64,000 nt of DNA from Betaproteobacteria bacterium LSUCC0117 (GTDB lineage: Bacteria > Pseudomonadota > Gammaproteobacteria > Burkholderiales > Burkholderiaceae_C): assembly GCA_030441535.1 (NCBI GenBank), contig JAUJFZ010000003.1, forward strand, positions 1 through 64,000. The letters run 5' to 3'. The notes under the pieces are model-generated. The model did not search any database, was not told the DNA's origin, and was given only the letters and a program-made list of their open reading frames with translations. The stretch's first letter is position 1. Every line of letters begins with the position of its first letter. Below are positions 7,724 through 19,321 of the stretch, piece by piece. Both the position numbers and the translations under genes were made by a program.

Positions 7724-8514
7724 GCCAAGGCTTGTGTAACCGCGCGTTTGGTTTGCACCCGAATCAAAGCTGCTCGGTAGGCTGGGGTCGCGTGGATGTC
7801 TTCACTCAGGTCGTCTGGGCTGATGGACACACCGTCGATTGCACTGGGTTCAAATGACTGCGTCAACGCTGCTTCCAGTTCTGCATGCCTAAAGACACCG
7901 GCGCCCGCCCCGGTGATAGCGACACGTGCGCCCGCACCAGCAAAGTCAGCCACGAAGACGCCCACAATCGCGAAGCGCGAAGCGGGTTGTTTGAACTTGG
8001 CATAACCTGAGCGGCCCGGAATGGGGAAAGTCACCCCAGTAACCAATTCGCCAGCATCAAGCGCGGTGGTGAAAAAGCCTTGAAAAAAATCTGAGGCAGG
8101 TAACTCACGCTGGTTGGTGTGTACCGTTGCGCCCAGCGCCATCAGGGCACTGGGATAACAGGCGGCAGGATCGTTGTTGGCGATTGAGCCGCCGATGGTT
8201 CCCATCGCTCTGACTTGTCGGTCACCAATGCCACCCGCCAACACCGCGAGCCCCGGTATAGCTGCCTGCACAGTGGCATCGTTGGCAACCGTTTGATGGG
8301 TAGTCATGGCGCCAATCCACAGTGCATCACCGACCCGACGGACGCCTTGGATGTCTGGGATGCCTCCCAGGTCGATCAAGGTATCCGGCTGTGCCAGCCG
8401 TTGTTTGAGCGAGGCGATGAGGGTTTGACCCCCTGCTAGGGCCTGCCCACCGGCTGCAAGCGCCGCGATAGCATCATCCAACGAGCGGGGTTTGGTGTAT
8501 TCGAATGCGTGCAT
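7720..8514 (-). CDS. FAD-binding medium subunit of a molybdenum hydroxylase, CoxM-like
   Basis: This 264-residue protein belongs to the xanthine dehydrogenase medium-subunit family. Two FAD-binding motifs are visible: AGGQTLIASLKQRL near the N terminus and TIGGSIANNDPAACYPSAL near the middle. A smaller C-terminal CO_deh_flav_C domain follows. It passes electrons from the [2Fe-2S] small subunit to quinone or other acceptors. The gene lies 11 bases after coxS and overlaps coxD by 4 bases. The usual order M-S-L is here S-M, with no L. Confidence 0.9.
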   Translation of the reverse strand: MHAFEYTKPRSLDDAIAALAAGGQALAGGQTLIASLKQRLAQPDTLIDLGGIPDIQGVRRVGDALWIGAMTTHQTVANDATVQAAIPGLAVLAGGIGDRQVRAMGTIGGSIANNDPAACYPSALMALGATVHTNQRELPASDFFQGFFTTALDAGELVTGVTFPIPGRSGYAKFKQPASRFAIVGVFVADFAGAGARVAITGAGAGVFRHAELEAALTQSFEPSAIDGVSISPDDLSEDIHATPAYRAALIRVQTKRAVTQALA

Positions 8515-8525
8515 CGTGTGCTCCC

Positions 8526-8987
8526 TTATTGCGCGGCGGCCGCTTGTTGGACGGCTTTAACGATGTTTTGGTAGCCTGTGCACCGGCACAAGTTACCCTC
8601 CAAGCCTTCGCGAATCTCCGCTGCGGTGGCCTTGGGATTTTTTTGGATCAGATCAACCGCACTCATCACCATTCCACTGGTGCAGAACCCGCACTGCAGG
8701 CCATGACAATCTTGAAAGGCGGCCTGCATGGGATGCAAGGTGCCATCAGCTGAGGCCAAGCCCTCAATCGTTGTGACCTCTGCACCAGCGACCTGTTGCA
8801 ACAGCAAATTGCAAGACTTGACCGCGTTGCCATTCACAATCACAGTGCAAGCGCCGCATTGCGCGGTGTCACAGCCAACGTGGGTGCCCGTCAGCTTGAG
8901 GTGGTCGCGCAACGCCTGCACCAACAGCGTACTCGCACTGGCCTCAACCGCCACGCGCTGACCGTTCACAGTTAATTCGACTGCCAT
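8526..8987 (-). CDS. [2Fe-2S] small subunit of a molybdenum hydroxylase, CoxS-like
   Basis: This 153-residue iron-sulfur protein has both clusters of the family. The plant-type ferredoxin cluster is in CDTAQCGAC with a later Cys in KSCN; the helical cluster is in QCGFCTSGM with CRCTGYQNIVKAV near the C terminus. The start at 8987 (MAVELTVNG) follows a GGAG 7 bases upstream; a longer reading to 9047 has no such support. It is the first gene of the cox-like cluster, with only about 100 bases to the SRAP gene upstream, which lies on the same strand. Confidence 0.92.
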   Translation of the reverse strand: MAVELTVNGQRVAVEASASTLLVQALRDHLKLTGTHVGCDTAQCGACTVIVNGNAVKSCNLLLQQVAGAEVTTIEGLASADGTLHPMQAAFQDCHGLQCGFCTSGMVMSAVDLIQKNPKATAAEIREGLEGNLCRCTGYQNIVKAVQQAAAAQ

Positions 8988-9086
8988 ATGTTTCTCCACT
9001 GATGGGTCGGCCACACCAAGTTGGTGGCCACCCCCTATTGTTACCAAAAATTAACGGCTTTCCTGACCTTCAGGTGACCCGGTAGA

Positions 9087-9731
9087 TTAACCCAACGCGT
9101 GCCCTGCAATAGACGCTACTGGCGGTGGATTGAGAAGGTCAGCTACGCCCTTAGGGTGCTCATACAGCCACCGCTCAACGTCCGCCTCGGCGATTGCAAT
9201 CACGCTGCGTTTGTCCTGCTGATTGGGCGGCAATTTAGGGTCAGGTTTATGCATGCGTCCCATAATGGGGTGCTCGTCTGCATTGACCGTCAGCATGGTG
9301 TAGCTGTCAATCACCTCCCCTGTCCGCTTGTCGACCCAGGTGTGCCACAACCCAGCAAGCCCCCACGCCAGACCATCTGCTCGATTAAACCGCCACCACA
9401 CATTCTTACCGGTTTCCCAGCACGGCTCGTCGAAGCTATTTGCGGGAATGATGCACCGCTGCCCGCGACGCCACGCATCGCGGTAACTCGGCTTTTGCGC
9501 GACTTCTTCGCTGCGCGCGTTATTGGTGCTGTAGGGAATATTTGCTGTGGTGGCAAATGGTGGAATCAGTCCCCATCGGCCCACAACGCCCTCGGGGGCT
9601 GACTGCCCCGCACGAATGAAGTAACCAAGCGCACGGGGGTACACGCCTCCCCCGGGCCAATCCGCGGCGTTACTGATTGACCACTGAACCTGAGTTTCGC
9701 GAACGGTCGGGCTTTCATATCGGTTGCACAT
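9087..9731 (-). CDS. SOS response-associated peptidase (SRAP, YedK/HMCES family)
   Basis: This 214-residue SRAP protein has the invariant Cys2 (MCNRYE, with Met1 removed in mature members), the Asn of STNNARSEE, Glu102 in NSFDEP and the His of GRMHKP. The family covalently traps abasic sites in single-stranded DNA through Cys2, protecting replication forks. All key residues seem present. The start overlaps the upstream hypothetical gene by 17 bases, so both are probably cotranscribed. No LexA box was recognised upstream. Confidence 0.92.
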   Translation of the reverse strand: MCNRYESPTVRETQVQWSISNAADWPGGGVYPRALGYFIRAGQSAPEGVVGRWGLIPPFATTANIPYSTNNARSEEVAQKPSYRDAWRRGQRCIIPANSFDEPCWETGKNVWWRFNRADGLAWGLAGLWHTWVDKRTGEVIDSYTMLTVNADEHPIMGRMHKPDPKLPPNQQDKRSVIAIAEADVERWLYEHPKGVADLLNPPPVASIAGHALG

Positions 9732-10089
9732 GCCCCTGATTTTGACATCCCGCGCGGCTGCGTACCAGTTGGTTTAAAAAGCCCGTGAGCTTGCTACTGG
9801 AGACGACATCGAGTAACTTTCCACGGTTAAATACCGCAAATAATCGAGGCTCGCTGTTGAGCAAGATGGTGTGGCTCTCAGTGCCAGCGGGCAATAGGCA
9901 GTCGATGCGCAACGCGCAGGCATTGCCCCGACGCACGAAGCAATGCTCAATCGACACGTCAACGCCCTGCGTGACCCACTCATCGACGAGCGTCGGCAAG
10001 AGGTTGTACAACAAATGATCGAACTCAGCACCGCGCCCAAGGCGTTGCATAATGAATCGCGCTTCGTACTTACTGATGACTTCTTCCAT
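9715..10089 (-). CDS. hypothetical protein, 124 residues
   Basis: I do not recognise this protein. It is a soluble mixed alpha/beta sequence starting MEEVISKYEARF, with two Cys in the central part (EHCFVRRGNACALRIDC) and no signal peptide. The start at 10089 was chosen because GGGAG lies 6 bases upstream; an in-frame start at 10125 lacks this. The 17-base overlap with the SRAP gene suggests one transcript and perhaps a related stress or DNA role, but that is context only. Confidence 0.62.
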   Translation of the reverse strand: MEEVISKYEARFIMQRLGRGAEFDHLLYNLLPTLVDEWVTQGVDVSIEHCFVRRGNACALRIDCLLPAGTESHTILLNSEPRLFAVFNRGKLLDVVSSSKLTGFLNQLVRSRAGCQNQGHVQPI

Positions 10090-10204
10090 GTTTCCACTCC
10101 CAATTTTCGAGCCCAAGCGCACCAAAAATGTGCCTCATGCCTACCAACTGTGCACATCGATCGAGAAATCTTGCGCATAATCCACCACTTGCAAATGGCA
10201 TGCC

Positions 10205-11113
10205 ATGGACGTGATTGATACCCACCAGCATTTTTGGCACTACGATCCGCGTCACCTGCCTTGGATCAATGACACCATGGCGTCACTCAAAGGTGATCAC
10301 CTGCCAGAAAAGGTGTGGCCAGAGATGCAAGCGAATGGCGTGACAGCGGGCATCGCGGTGCAGGCGCAAAGTCGCGCTGAAGAGACAGGCCAACTCCTGA
10401 CTTGGGCTTCGGTCAACCCGAGCGTCTGTGGTGTGGTGGGATGGGTCGATTTGACCCTGCCTGACATCGACAGTGCATTGGCAAAGTGGCTCGAACACCC
10501 AAAGCTGAAGGGGTTCAGACATATCTTGCAAGACGAACGGGATGTTGGCGCTTTCATCGCCCAACCCGCTTTCAACCGCGGGCTGCGTCAGTTACAAGCG
10601 CATCAACTGACCTATGACGTACTGGTATTCGAGCACCAAATGCCCGATGCGGTTACCTTGTGTGCTCGGCATGACCGCCACTGGTTGGTTCTGGATCACC
10701 TCGGTAAACCCAATTTAAGAACGTCGCAATTGCGCAGTAGCCGATCGCTGCAACTCTGGCTCCAGCAGATCAAACAACTGTCTAAGTTACCGCACGTGGT
10801 GTGCAAGCTGTCGGGCTTGGTGACAGAGACCGATTGGCAAAGCGGTCCGCTTGGGGCTATTGAGCGCGACAACATGACACGCTGCTTCGACGAGGTATTG
10901 GATGCGTTCGGTCCAAACCGCATCCTCTTCGGCTCCGACTGGCCCGTCTGTACCCTCGCGGCTGATTACGCTGCAGTCAGTCACTTTGCTCGCGAGTGGG
11001 TTGAACGCCAACTCAGCGCCGCCGAGCAAACGCGGTTTTGGTCCGGCAATGCAACCGCTGTCTACAACCTCTCGCCTGCGCCCACCGCCGTGGGCAACGA
11101 CTCACGTCATTAA
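10205..11113 (+). CDS. amidohydrolase (COG3618), probable L-fuconolactonase-like lactonase
   Basis: This 302-residue TIM-barrel hydrolase has the N-terminal metal motif DTHQHFW, a mid-barrel LVLDHLGKPN and the C-terminal FGSDWPVC, all typical of the COG3618 lactonase group that includes L-fucono-1,5-lactonase. It would hydrolyse a sugar lactone in the cytoplasm. It lies 21 bases before an SDR dehydrogenase, a pairing known from non-phosphorylative L-fucose (or similar sugar) oxidation in Burkholderia. The exact sugar is uncertain. No fuconate dehydratase or aldolase gene is nearby. Confidence 0.8.
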   Translation: MDVIDTHQHFWHYDPRHLPWINDTMASLKGDHLPEKVWPEMQANGVTAGIAVQAQSRAEETGQLLTWASVNPSVCGVVGWVDLTLPDIDSALAKWLEHPKLKGFRHILQDERDVGAFIAQPAFNRGLRQLQAHQLTYDVLVFEHQMPDAVTLCARHDRHWLVLDHLGKPNLRTSQLRSSRSLQLWLQQIKQLSKLPHVVCKLSGLVTETDWQSGPLGAIERDNMTRCFDEVLDAFGPNRILFGSDWPVCTLAADYAAVSHFAREWVERQLSAAEQTRFWSGNATAVYNLSPAPTAVGNDSRH

Positions 11114-11911
<798 letters not shown>

Positions 11912-11932
11912 AACTTCTGCGCGGTCTAACCG

Positions 11933-13426
<1,494 letters not shown>

Positions 13427-13478
13427 TTAATGGCTAACACTAACCCGCTGTATACAGTGCCTAAGCTCGGCTGGGGCT

Positions 13479-13826
13479 TCAGTAGCCTGGTTTGGCACCG
13501 GGTCGGCGCTTTGAGAACAACCCAGCGGTGCGTGCACCTTGCTTTTGAAAACGCGTGCGACGGGCCACCATAGGGTCAACCAACAGGCCGCGACACAGGC
13601 TGAAATGATCACCATCCCGCAGCACATCGCTTAATTTGGCTTTGCGGTTCCAGATCGATAATTTAAGTTTGCCATCCAATCCCGCCACTGCCGCAACCTG
13701 CCAGTCTGCATGTGTAACCAACGTTTGCAGTAGGTCTTTGATCGAGCTACCCGGCGCTACCTGTAATTCAAGTTGCTGCACGATGCGAGGCTTGGGCGAA
13801 AAAGAAACGGCAACTGTGAGCATCAT
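13479..13826 (-). CDS. rnfH: RnfH-family ubiquitin-like protein
   Basis: This 115-residue protein has a beta-grasp (ubiquitin-like) core, with the conserved ending DGDHFSLCRGLLVDP-x-x-A-R-R. The basic Arg/Lys-rich C-terminal tail is usual in betaproteobacterial members. Its role is unknown; the family is often encoded next to ratA, as here. The ATG overlaps the stop of the RatA-like gene (ATGA), indicating translational coupling. Confidence 0.9.
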   Translation of the reverse strand: MMLTVAVSFSPKPRIVQQLELQVAPGSSIKDLLQTLVTHADWQVAAVAGLDGKLKLSIWNRKAKLSDVLRDGDHFSLCRGLLVDPMVARRTRFQKQGARTAGLFSKRRPGAKPGY

Positions 13827-14290
13827 GGACCCTCGCGCTTGCCGTAGACGGCGTCTGCACGCGCGACAAAAGCATCGATTAAGTTGGACGCTATCTTGTC
13901 AAAAACCGGACCAACCAACGTCGCTAATGTCTTGCTCGAAAAAGCGTACGCCAGCGTGAAGCTGACCTTACATGCCGCCGCCTGCCCGTGGGCATCGAGC
14001 TCACCGAGGGGTTTGAACTGCCAGCTGCCCTCCAAATGAGAGAAAGGCCCATCCACCAATTGCATGTGAACCGCACGGCCCGCTTCGTGCAGGTTTTTGG
14101 TTGTGAAACTCTGGTGTAAGCCCCCCAACGCCATGCCGACCTTAGCGGTCATCTCAGAGGCTGTTTCACTGATCACTTCAGAGCTGTCACACCACGGCAA
14201 AAACGCAGGGTACTGCGCCACATCCGTCACCAATGCATACATTTGCTCGGGGCTGTGGTTTAACAAAACAGACTTGCTGACAGTTTTCAT
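13823..14290 (-). CDS. ratA: RatA/COQ10-type START-domain protein
   Basis: This 155-residue protein is of the polyketide cyclase/COQ10 START family (LNHSPEQMYALVTDVAQYPAFLPWCDSSEV near the N terminus, in pieces). Family members have been described as an inhibitor of 70S ribosome association (RatA in E. coli) and as ubiquinone-binding proteins (COQ10); which applies here is unclear. The start at 14290 (MKTVSKSVLL) fits the family better than the longer reading, though no strong Shine-Dalgarno is seen. It is divergent from smpB, the standard arrangement. Confidence 0.88.
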   Translation of the reverse strand: MKTVSKSVLLNHSPEQMYALVTDVAQYPAFLPWCDSSEVISETASEMTAKVGMALGGLHQSFTTKNLHEAGRAVHMQLVDGPFSHLEGSWQFKPLGELDAHGQAAACKVSFTLAYAFSSKTLATLVGPVFDKIASNLIDAFVARADAVYGKREGP

Positions 14291-14351
14291 ACAATGAGAG
14301 GCTATGCCGTAAAGCATATTTTATGTGGCATCCAACTTTAACCTAGGCACC

Positions 14352-14846
14352 ATGGCTTCAAAGAACGCACCCGGTAAGGATAAAAAGCCGCTACCCGCAC
14401 GAATCGCCGATAACAAAAAGGCACGCTTCAACTATGCCATAGAGGAAACCCACGAGGCGGGCATGGTGCTAGAGGGCTGGGAAGTCAAGGCTTTGCGCGC
14501 GGGTAAGGTACAGCTAACCGATGGTTACGTTGTCATTCGAGATGGTGAGTTATTCATCATCGGGTGCTTGATCAACCCACTGATCAGTGCCTCAACGCAC
14601 GTGCCCTCAGACAGCGCGCGCACCAAAAAATTGTTGTTGAAGAAAGATGAGATTCGGCGACTGGTTGGCAAGGTCGAACAACGTGGATTCACCCTGGTGC
14701 CGCTCAACCTGCACTGGAAGAACGGTCGAGTCAAATGCGAAATCGCTTTGGCTAAAGGCAAAGCAGAGCATGACAAACGCTCGACCATTAAGGAGCGCGA
14801 GGGCAAGCGCGAAGTTGAACGCGCCATGAAAGAACGTCAGCGTTAA
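14352..14846 (+). CDS. smpB: SsrA-binding protein
   Basis: This 164-residue protein binds tmRNA and delivers it to stalled ribosomes for trans-translation. The conserved core [28 protein letters not shown] is present, split here as ARFNYAIEE and [13 protein letters not shown]. The basic C-terminal tail ([19 protein letters not shown]) is also seen. The ATG at 14352 is preferred; a GTG at 14325 would add nine residues. No tmRNA gene was recognised in the window. The stop shares a TTAA with the stop of the convergent hydrolase gene. Confidence 0.96.
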   Translation: MASKNAPGKDKKPLPARIADNKKARFNYAIEETHEAGMVLEGWEVKALRAGKVQLTDGYVVIRDGELFIIGCLINPLISASTHVPSDSARTKKLLLKKDEIRRLVGKVEQRGFTLVPLNLHWKNGRVKCEIALAKGKAEHDKRSTIKEREGKREVERAMKERQR

Positions 14847-15973
14847 TTACTGAGTTTGTCCGCCATGGGATGCGCCTCGGGCGACCAAGGTGAGTTAAAG
14901 AACGCCTCGACCATGTCCGTGGTCACGGCATCAATGTGCGACGGGTTCCATTGCGGCTTGTGATCCTTATCGACCGCTAGTGCGCGAACGCCCTCGACCG
15001 TCTCACTCGCCTTGCCCGGACGCCAGTAAAAGCAGTTGTGCACCATGTCACGCTCCATCCGGAGATCCTCTGCGAGCGACAAGGTGCGGGCGCGCCGAAT
15101 CTGCTCGAGCACCACATGCAACATCAAGGGTGACCGCGTGAGCAGCTGGGCATGCACGGCACCTGCCCACTCCGCCTGTGTCGCATCCGCAGGCGCCATG
15201 AGATCGGTTAATCGCGACATGATTTCGGGTACTGAAGGCGCAGAGAAAACCGAGTCGACCCATGGGCGCTGTTTGAGAATATGAGACTCTGGCGCCGAAG
15301 ATGCTTTTACTTCAACCCAGCGCTGAACCGCGTCTGGGCTTTGAAAAGGGGTTTCGCCCAACTCGCCCCACAAAACGGGGAGGCTGGAGCGGTCGACACA
15401 ACAGTCAGCAAGACCGAGCGCGATGGCATCCCCTGCCCCCAACATCGATCCGGTGAGCGCCAACCACTCCCCAAAATGACCAGGCAGACGACTGAGAAAG
15501 AAACCGCCACCCACGTCAGGGAACAAACCAATATTGGTCTCTGGCATCGCCAACTTGCTCTGTGGGGTAACCACTCGCAAACTCGCTCCTTGTGAGATCC
15601 CCATGCCACCGCCCATAACTACCCCATCCATGAGGGCGATATAGGGCTTTCGGTAAGTGTGGATCAGGTAGTTAAGTGCGTACTCTTCGGTGAAGAACGC
15701 GTCCAAGTCAGGGTCGCTGGCCAGAGCGGCTTCGTGAAAAAACCTAATATCGCCACCAGCGCAGAAGTGACCAAAGGGCCCGTTTTTGTCCGTCCCACGA
15801 ATAACGACCGCCAAAACTTCATCATTTGACTGCCACGCGCGCAAATGGCTTTCCAGCGCACGAATCATATCCAGCGACAAGGCGTTCAGGGCCTTGGGGC
15901 GCTGCAAGGTAATCAATCCCACACGGCCAGCAACTATGGCGTCAACAAACTCACTTTGATGCAATGCTTTCAT
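14843..15973 (-). CDS. enoyl-CoA hydratase/isomerase family protein, 3-hydroxyisobutyryl-CoA hydrolase-like
   Basis: This 376-residue crotonase-fold protein is longer than simple enoyl-CoA hydratases and matches the 3-hydroxyisobutyryl-CoA hydrolase type. Visible motifs are [11 protein letters not shown], the oxyanion-hole region [20 protein letters not shown] and [14 protein letters not shown] with the catalytic Glu. HIBCH acts in valine degradation, releasing 3-hydroxyisobutyrate. The C-terminal [23 protein letters not shown] region fits that subgroup. The start at 15973 follows a GGGG/GAAG stretch. No other valine-degradation gene is adjacent. Confidence 0.85.
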   Translation of the reverse strand: MKALHQSEFVDAIVAGRVGLITLQRPKALNALSLDMIRALESHLRAWQSNDEVLAVVIRGTDKNGPFGHFCAGGDIRFFHEAALASDPDLDAFFTEEYALNYLIHTYRKPYIALMDGVVMGGGMGISQGASLRVVTPQSKLAMPETNIGLFPDVGGGFFLSRLPGHFGEWLALTGSMLGAGDAIALGLADCCVDRSSLPVLWGELGETPFQSPDAVQRWVEVKASSAPESHILKQRPWVDSVFSAPSVPEIMSRLTDLMAPADATQAEWAGAVHAQLLTRSPLMLHVVLEQIRRARTLSLAEDLRMERDMVHNCFYWRPGKASETVEGVRALAVDKDHKPQWNPSHIDAVTTDMVEAFFNSPWSPEAHPMADKLSN

Positions 15974-16009
15974 CGCTTCATTCCCCAAACAAATACTCAA
16001 CTCTCTACG

Positions 16010-16035
16010 AAAAAAAGGGCGCCAGCGGCGCCCTT
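16010..16035 (-). terminator. rho-independent terminator of the rimP-typA operon
   Basis: A perfect 9-bp stem AAGGGCGCC (16015-16023) / GGCGCCCTT (16027-16035) with a 3-base loop is followed on the minus strand by a T run (A tract from 16010). It begins 4 bases after the typA stop codon, marking the end of the long translation operon. Confidence 0.93.
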
Positions 16036-16038
16036 AAA

Positions 16039-17874
16039 TTAGCTCACCGACGTGTCACGGCTCGCGCGCTTGCGTTCGTGCTCTTTCAAGAAGCGCTTGC
16101 GAAGGCGAACGCTCTTAGGCGTGATTTCGACCAACTCATCGTCTTCGATGAATTCCACACCATACTCCAAAGTCAATGCGATGGGGGGCGTGATTTTGAT
16201 GGCGTCTTCCTTGCCACTGACGCGGAAGTTGGTTAACTGCTTGGTACGAGTGGCATTCACGACTAGGTCGTTGTCACGGTTGTGAATACCCACAATCATG
16301 CCTTCGTACACGGGGTCATTGGCTTTCACCAACATGCGGCCGCGGTCGTCCAGCTTGCCCAAGGCATAGGTAAAGATCTCACCGTCATCCATAGAGATCA
16401 GAACGCCGTTCTTGCGACCACCAATTTCACCTTTGTGAGGCTCGTAGCCGTCAAAAATGTTGGAGATCAAACCGGATCCGCGCGTCAGGTTTAAGAACTC
16501 GTTTGTGAAGCCAATCAAACCGCGCGCGGGAATACGGTACTCCAGACGCACGCGGCCAAGGCCATCGGGTTCCATGTTGACCAACTCACCTTTGCGCTCG
16601 CCGAGCGCCTGCATCACACCACCTTGATGGGCTTCTTCGATATCGGCGGTCACCATCTCGATGGGTTCACAACGTTCGCCATCGATATCGCGGAACACCA
16701 CGCGAGGCTTTGACACGGCCAGCTCGTAACCTTCACGGCGCATGTTTTCAAGCAAGATCGTCAGGTGCAATTCGCCACGTCCCATGACCTCAAAAACACC
16801 CTCTTCATCGGTCTCTGCCACGCGCAATGCAACGTTGTGTTGCAGTTCTTTTTGCAGGCGGTCCCAAAGCTGTCGACTGGTGACATATTTACCTTCGCGA
16901 CCTGCCAGTGGGCTTGTGTTCACGCAGAAATTCATGGTCAAGGTGGGCTCATCAACCTTGAGCATGGGCATGGGCGCTGGCTTCAAGGGGTCCGTCACGG
17001 TCACACCAATACCAATATCTGCAATGCCGTTGATCAATACGATATCGCCTGGTCCCGCCTCGGTAACTTGTACGCGGTCCAAGCCTTGAAATTTCAATAC
17101 TTGGTTGATACGGCCCTTGACGGTGGCACCATCGGGACCTTCCATGACCAATACATCCATCTGAGGTTTGATGGTGCCCGAAGAAATTCGGCCCACACCA
17201 ATACGACCCACGAACGTCGAGAAGTCCAACGCTGAAACCTGTAACTGCAACGGACCTGCAGGGTCGCCACTCTGCGCAGGCACGTGGCTCAGGACGGTAT
17301 CAAACAAGGCTGACATGTCAGGGCCCCACTGCTCACCAGGTTCGCCCTCCACCAAAGAAGTCCAGCCGTTGATACCTGACGCGTAGACGACCGGGAAATC
17401 TAACTGCTCATCCGTCGCACCCAGCTTGTCGAACAAGTCAAAGGCTTCATTGACGACGTGGTCTGGACGCGAACCTGGCTTATCCACTTTGTTGACCACC
17501 AGAATAGGTCTCAAACCCAGTGCCAGCGCTTTCTTGGTCACGAAACGTGTTTGTGGCATGGGGCCCTCTTGGGCATCAATCAAAAGCACCACACCGTCAA
17601 CCATTGACAAGGCGCGCTCGACCTCACCACCAAAGTCCGCGTGACCGGGGGTGTCGACGATGTTAATGTGGGTGCCCTTCCAGCTTACAGCACAGTTCTT
17701 AGCCAAAATAGTGATGCCACGCTCACGCTCAATGGCGTTGTTGTCCATCACGGTGTCGACGATCTTTTCGTGATCAGCGAAAGTACCTGATTGGCGAAGC
17801 AGTTGGTCCACCATGGTGGTTTTGCCGTGGTCGACGTGAGCGATGATGGCAATGTTACGAATAGGCGTTGTCAT
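16039..17874 (-). CDS. typA: translational GTPase TypA/BipA
   Basis: This 611-residue ribosome-associated GTPase has G1 AHVDHGKTTMVDQLL, G3 DTPGHADFG and G4 NKVDKPGSR. Domain II, an EF-G-like domain III and the BipA-specific C-terminal domain (RGLIGFTNEFL, GVLISMDDGE) follow. It aids 50S assembly and growth under stress. The length is normal. It lies 33 bases after truB, so it appears to be the last gene of the rimP-nusA-infB-rbfA-truB operon, ending at a strong terminator. Confidence 0.97.
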   Translation of the reverse strand: MTTPIRNIAIIAHVDHGKTTMVDQLLRQSGTFADHEKIVDTVMDNNAIERERGITILAKNCAVSWKGTHINIVDTPGHADFGGEVERALSMVDGVVLLIDAQEGPMPQTRFVTKKALALGLRPILVVNKVDKPGSRPDHVVNEAFDLFDKLGATDEQLDFPVVYASGINGWTSLVEGEPGEQWGPDMSALFDTVLSHVPAQSGDPAGPLQLQVSALDFSTFVGRIGVGRISSGTIKPQMDVLVMEGPDGATVKGRINQVLKFQGLDRVQVTEAGPGDIVLINGIADIGIGVTVTDPLKPAPMPMLKVDEPTLTMNFCVNTSPLAGREGKYVTSRQLWDRLQKELQHNVALRVAETDEEGVFEVMGRGELHLTILLENMRREGYELAVSKPRVVFRDIDGERCEPIEMVTADIEEAHQGGVMQALGERKGELVNMEPDGLGRVRLEYRIPARGLIGFTNEFLNLTRGSGLISNIFDGYEPHKGEIGGRKNGVLISMDDGEIFTYALGKLDDRGRMLVKANDPVYEGMIVGIHNRDNDLVVNATRTKQLTNFRVSGKEDAIKITPPIALTLEYGVEFIEDDELVEITPKSVRLRKRFLKEHERKRASRDTSVS

Positions 17875-17907
17875 GAAAATCCTAAGGCTCTAAAACAAAT
17901 AAAAAAT

Positions 17908-18921
17908 CTAGCAAACCAATGCCGTTGCATCGGTCTGCGCCAAACTTTGCGCGACCTCAGCAGGACTGAGTAAGCGCGTTGGAATCAATTCACCACCCAC
18001 AATGTGAGCGGACCCCAAAAATGCGTGAGGCGAAGCACCCCATACGGCAACTAAATCAGACTTTTGCGGGATGCCGTTAGCCGCCGGCAAATCCGCCGTG
18101 CGCAAACGTACACCACTCAAAAATCGGCCAGCCTGCTCGGGCGCAAGCGCCACGGTAGCGACGCCATGCAGCAAGGTCTCGACCGGCAACAACGTCTCCA
18201 AACGCGCTGAGTCAGACAGCGCCTCGAGCGCTGCGAGCGTCGTGGTCGCGTAGCTTGCGCGCTGGTCCGCTAATGTGAAGCAGCCAGTCTGCGTGCGGCG
18301 CAAACTGGCAAGATGCGCGCCACAGCCCAACGCCTCACCTATGTCCTCACCCAGCGTGCGAACGTAAGTGCCTTTTGAGCAACGCACCGTTAGCTTTAAT
18401 CGCGTGGGGTCCGATGTAGCGGACAAGCTGAGTGCATGAATCGTGATATTGCGCGGGTTGCGCTCAACGACCTCACCTGCACGCGCGTACGCATAAAGAG
18501 GTTTACCGTCGCGCTTCAGAGCAGAGTACATGGGCGGCAACTGTGCAATATCACCCGTAAACCGCGCTGCAACCGCGTCGAGTTGATCTTGTGTAAAAGC
18601 GGACACATCACGTGTCCGCAACACTTCACCCTCAGCATCTGCCGTGGTCGTGGTCGTGCCTAACTGCAAATCGGCGGTGTAAGACTTGTCGGCATCGAGG
18701 TGCATTTGGCTGAATTTGGTGGCAGCGCCAAAACACAAGGGCAACACGCCGGTTGCCAACGGATCAAGCGTACCGGTGTGCCCCGCTTTTTCAGCGCGCA
18801 ACAGCCATTTCGCCTTCTGCAAGGCTTGGTTACTCGATAGGCCAATGGGTTTGTCCAACAACAGCACCCCGTGCACGGGACGCCGCTTCACCGAACTCCC
18901 CCGCTTCTGCGGTGAGTTCAT
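17908..18921 (-). CDS. truB: tRNA pseudouridine(55) synthase
   Basis: This 337-residue enzyme makes pseudouridine 55 in the T loop of tRNAs. The catalytic motif [16 protein letters not shown] contains the nucleophilic Asp, and [13 protein letters not shown] and [16 protein letters not shown] are the other family motifs. A C-terminal extension reaches into a PUA-like region. The N terminus is basic ([11 protein letters not shown]). It follows rbfA by 2 bases, the usual coupled order. Confidence 0.97.
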   Translation of the reverse strand: MNSPQKRGSSVKRRPVHGVLLLDKPIGLSSNQALQKAKWLLRAEKAGHTGTLDPLATGVLPLCFGAATKFSQMHLDADKSYTADLQLGTTTTTADAEGEVLRTRDVSAFTQDQLDAVAARFTGDIAQLPPMYSALKRDGKPLYAYARAGEVVERNPRNITIHALSLSATSDPTRLKLTVRCSKGTYVRTLGEDIGEALGCGAHLASLRRTQTGCFTLADQRASYATTTLAALEALSDSARLETLLPVETLLHGVATVALAPEQAGRFLSGVRLRTADLPAANGIPQKSDLVAVWGASPHAFLGSAHIVGGELIPTRLLSPAEVAQSLAQTDATALVC

Positions 18922-18923
18922 GA

Positions 18924-19295
18924 TCAGTCCTCTTTAGCGCGCGACGAGACCGCCTTGGCGATCAGTGCATTCATGTCCGCTGCATGCTCTAGCGTACGGT
19001 CAAAGTGGAAATGCAGGGTCGGCACCGTATGAATGTGAAGTCGTTTGAACAAGCCGTTTCGCAAGAAGCCCGCAGCCTGGTTGAGCGCCAATTCACATTG
19101 CTCCGGATCGCCAACCAATACGCTGAAGAACACCTTCGCATGAGCGTAGTCTGGCGTCACTTCAACCGCTTGGATCGTCACCATGCCCACGCGCGGATCT
19201 TTCAATTCGCGCGCGATCAACTCCGACAGATCGCGCTGGATCTGATCCGCGACCTTGAAGCCGCGGTTTGGAGTTGAGGATTTCTTAATCGCCAT
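18924..19295 (-). CDS. rbfA: ribosome-binding factor A
   Basis: This 123-residue KH-fold protein binds the 30S subunit and helps 16S rRNA 5' end maturation. The conserved stretch [21 protein letters not shown], read in two parts, and [15 protein letters not shown] are present. The start at 19295 ([10 protein letters not shown]) follows an AGG and gives the family's usual length. It lies between infB and truB in the standard order. Confidence 0.95.
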   Translation of the reverse strand: MAIKKSSTPNRGFKVADQIQRDLSELIARELKDPRVGMVTIQAVEVTPDYAHAKVFFSVLVGDPEQCELALNQAAGFLRNGLFKRLHIHTVPTLHFHFDRTLEHAADMNALIAKAVSSRAKED

Positions 19296-19321
19296 AGTCC
19301 TGCCTTCGCGCGCTCGCAGGA

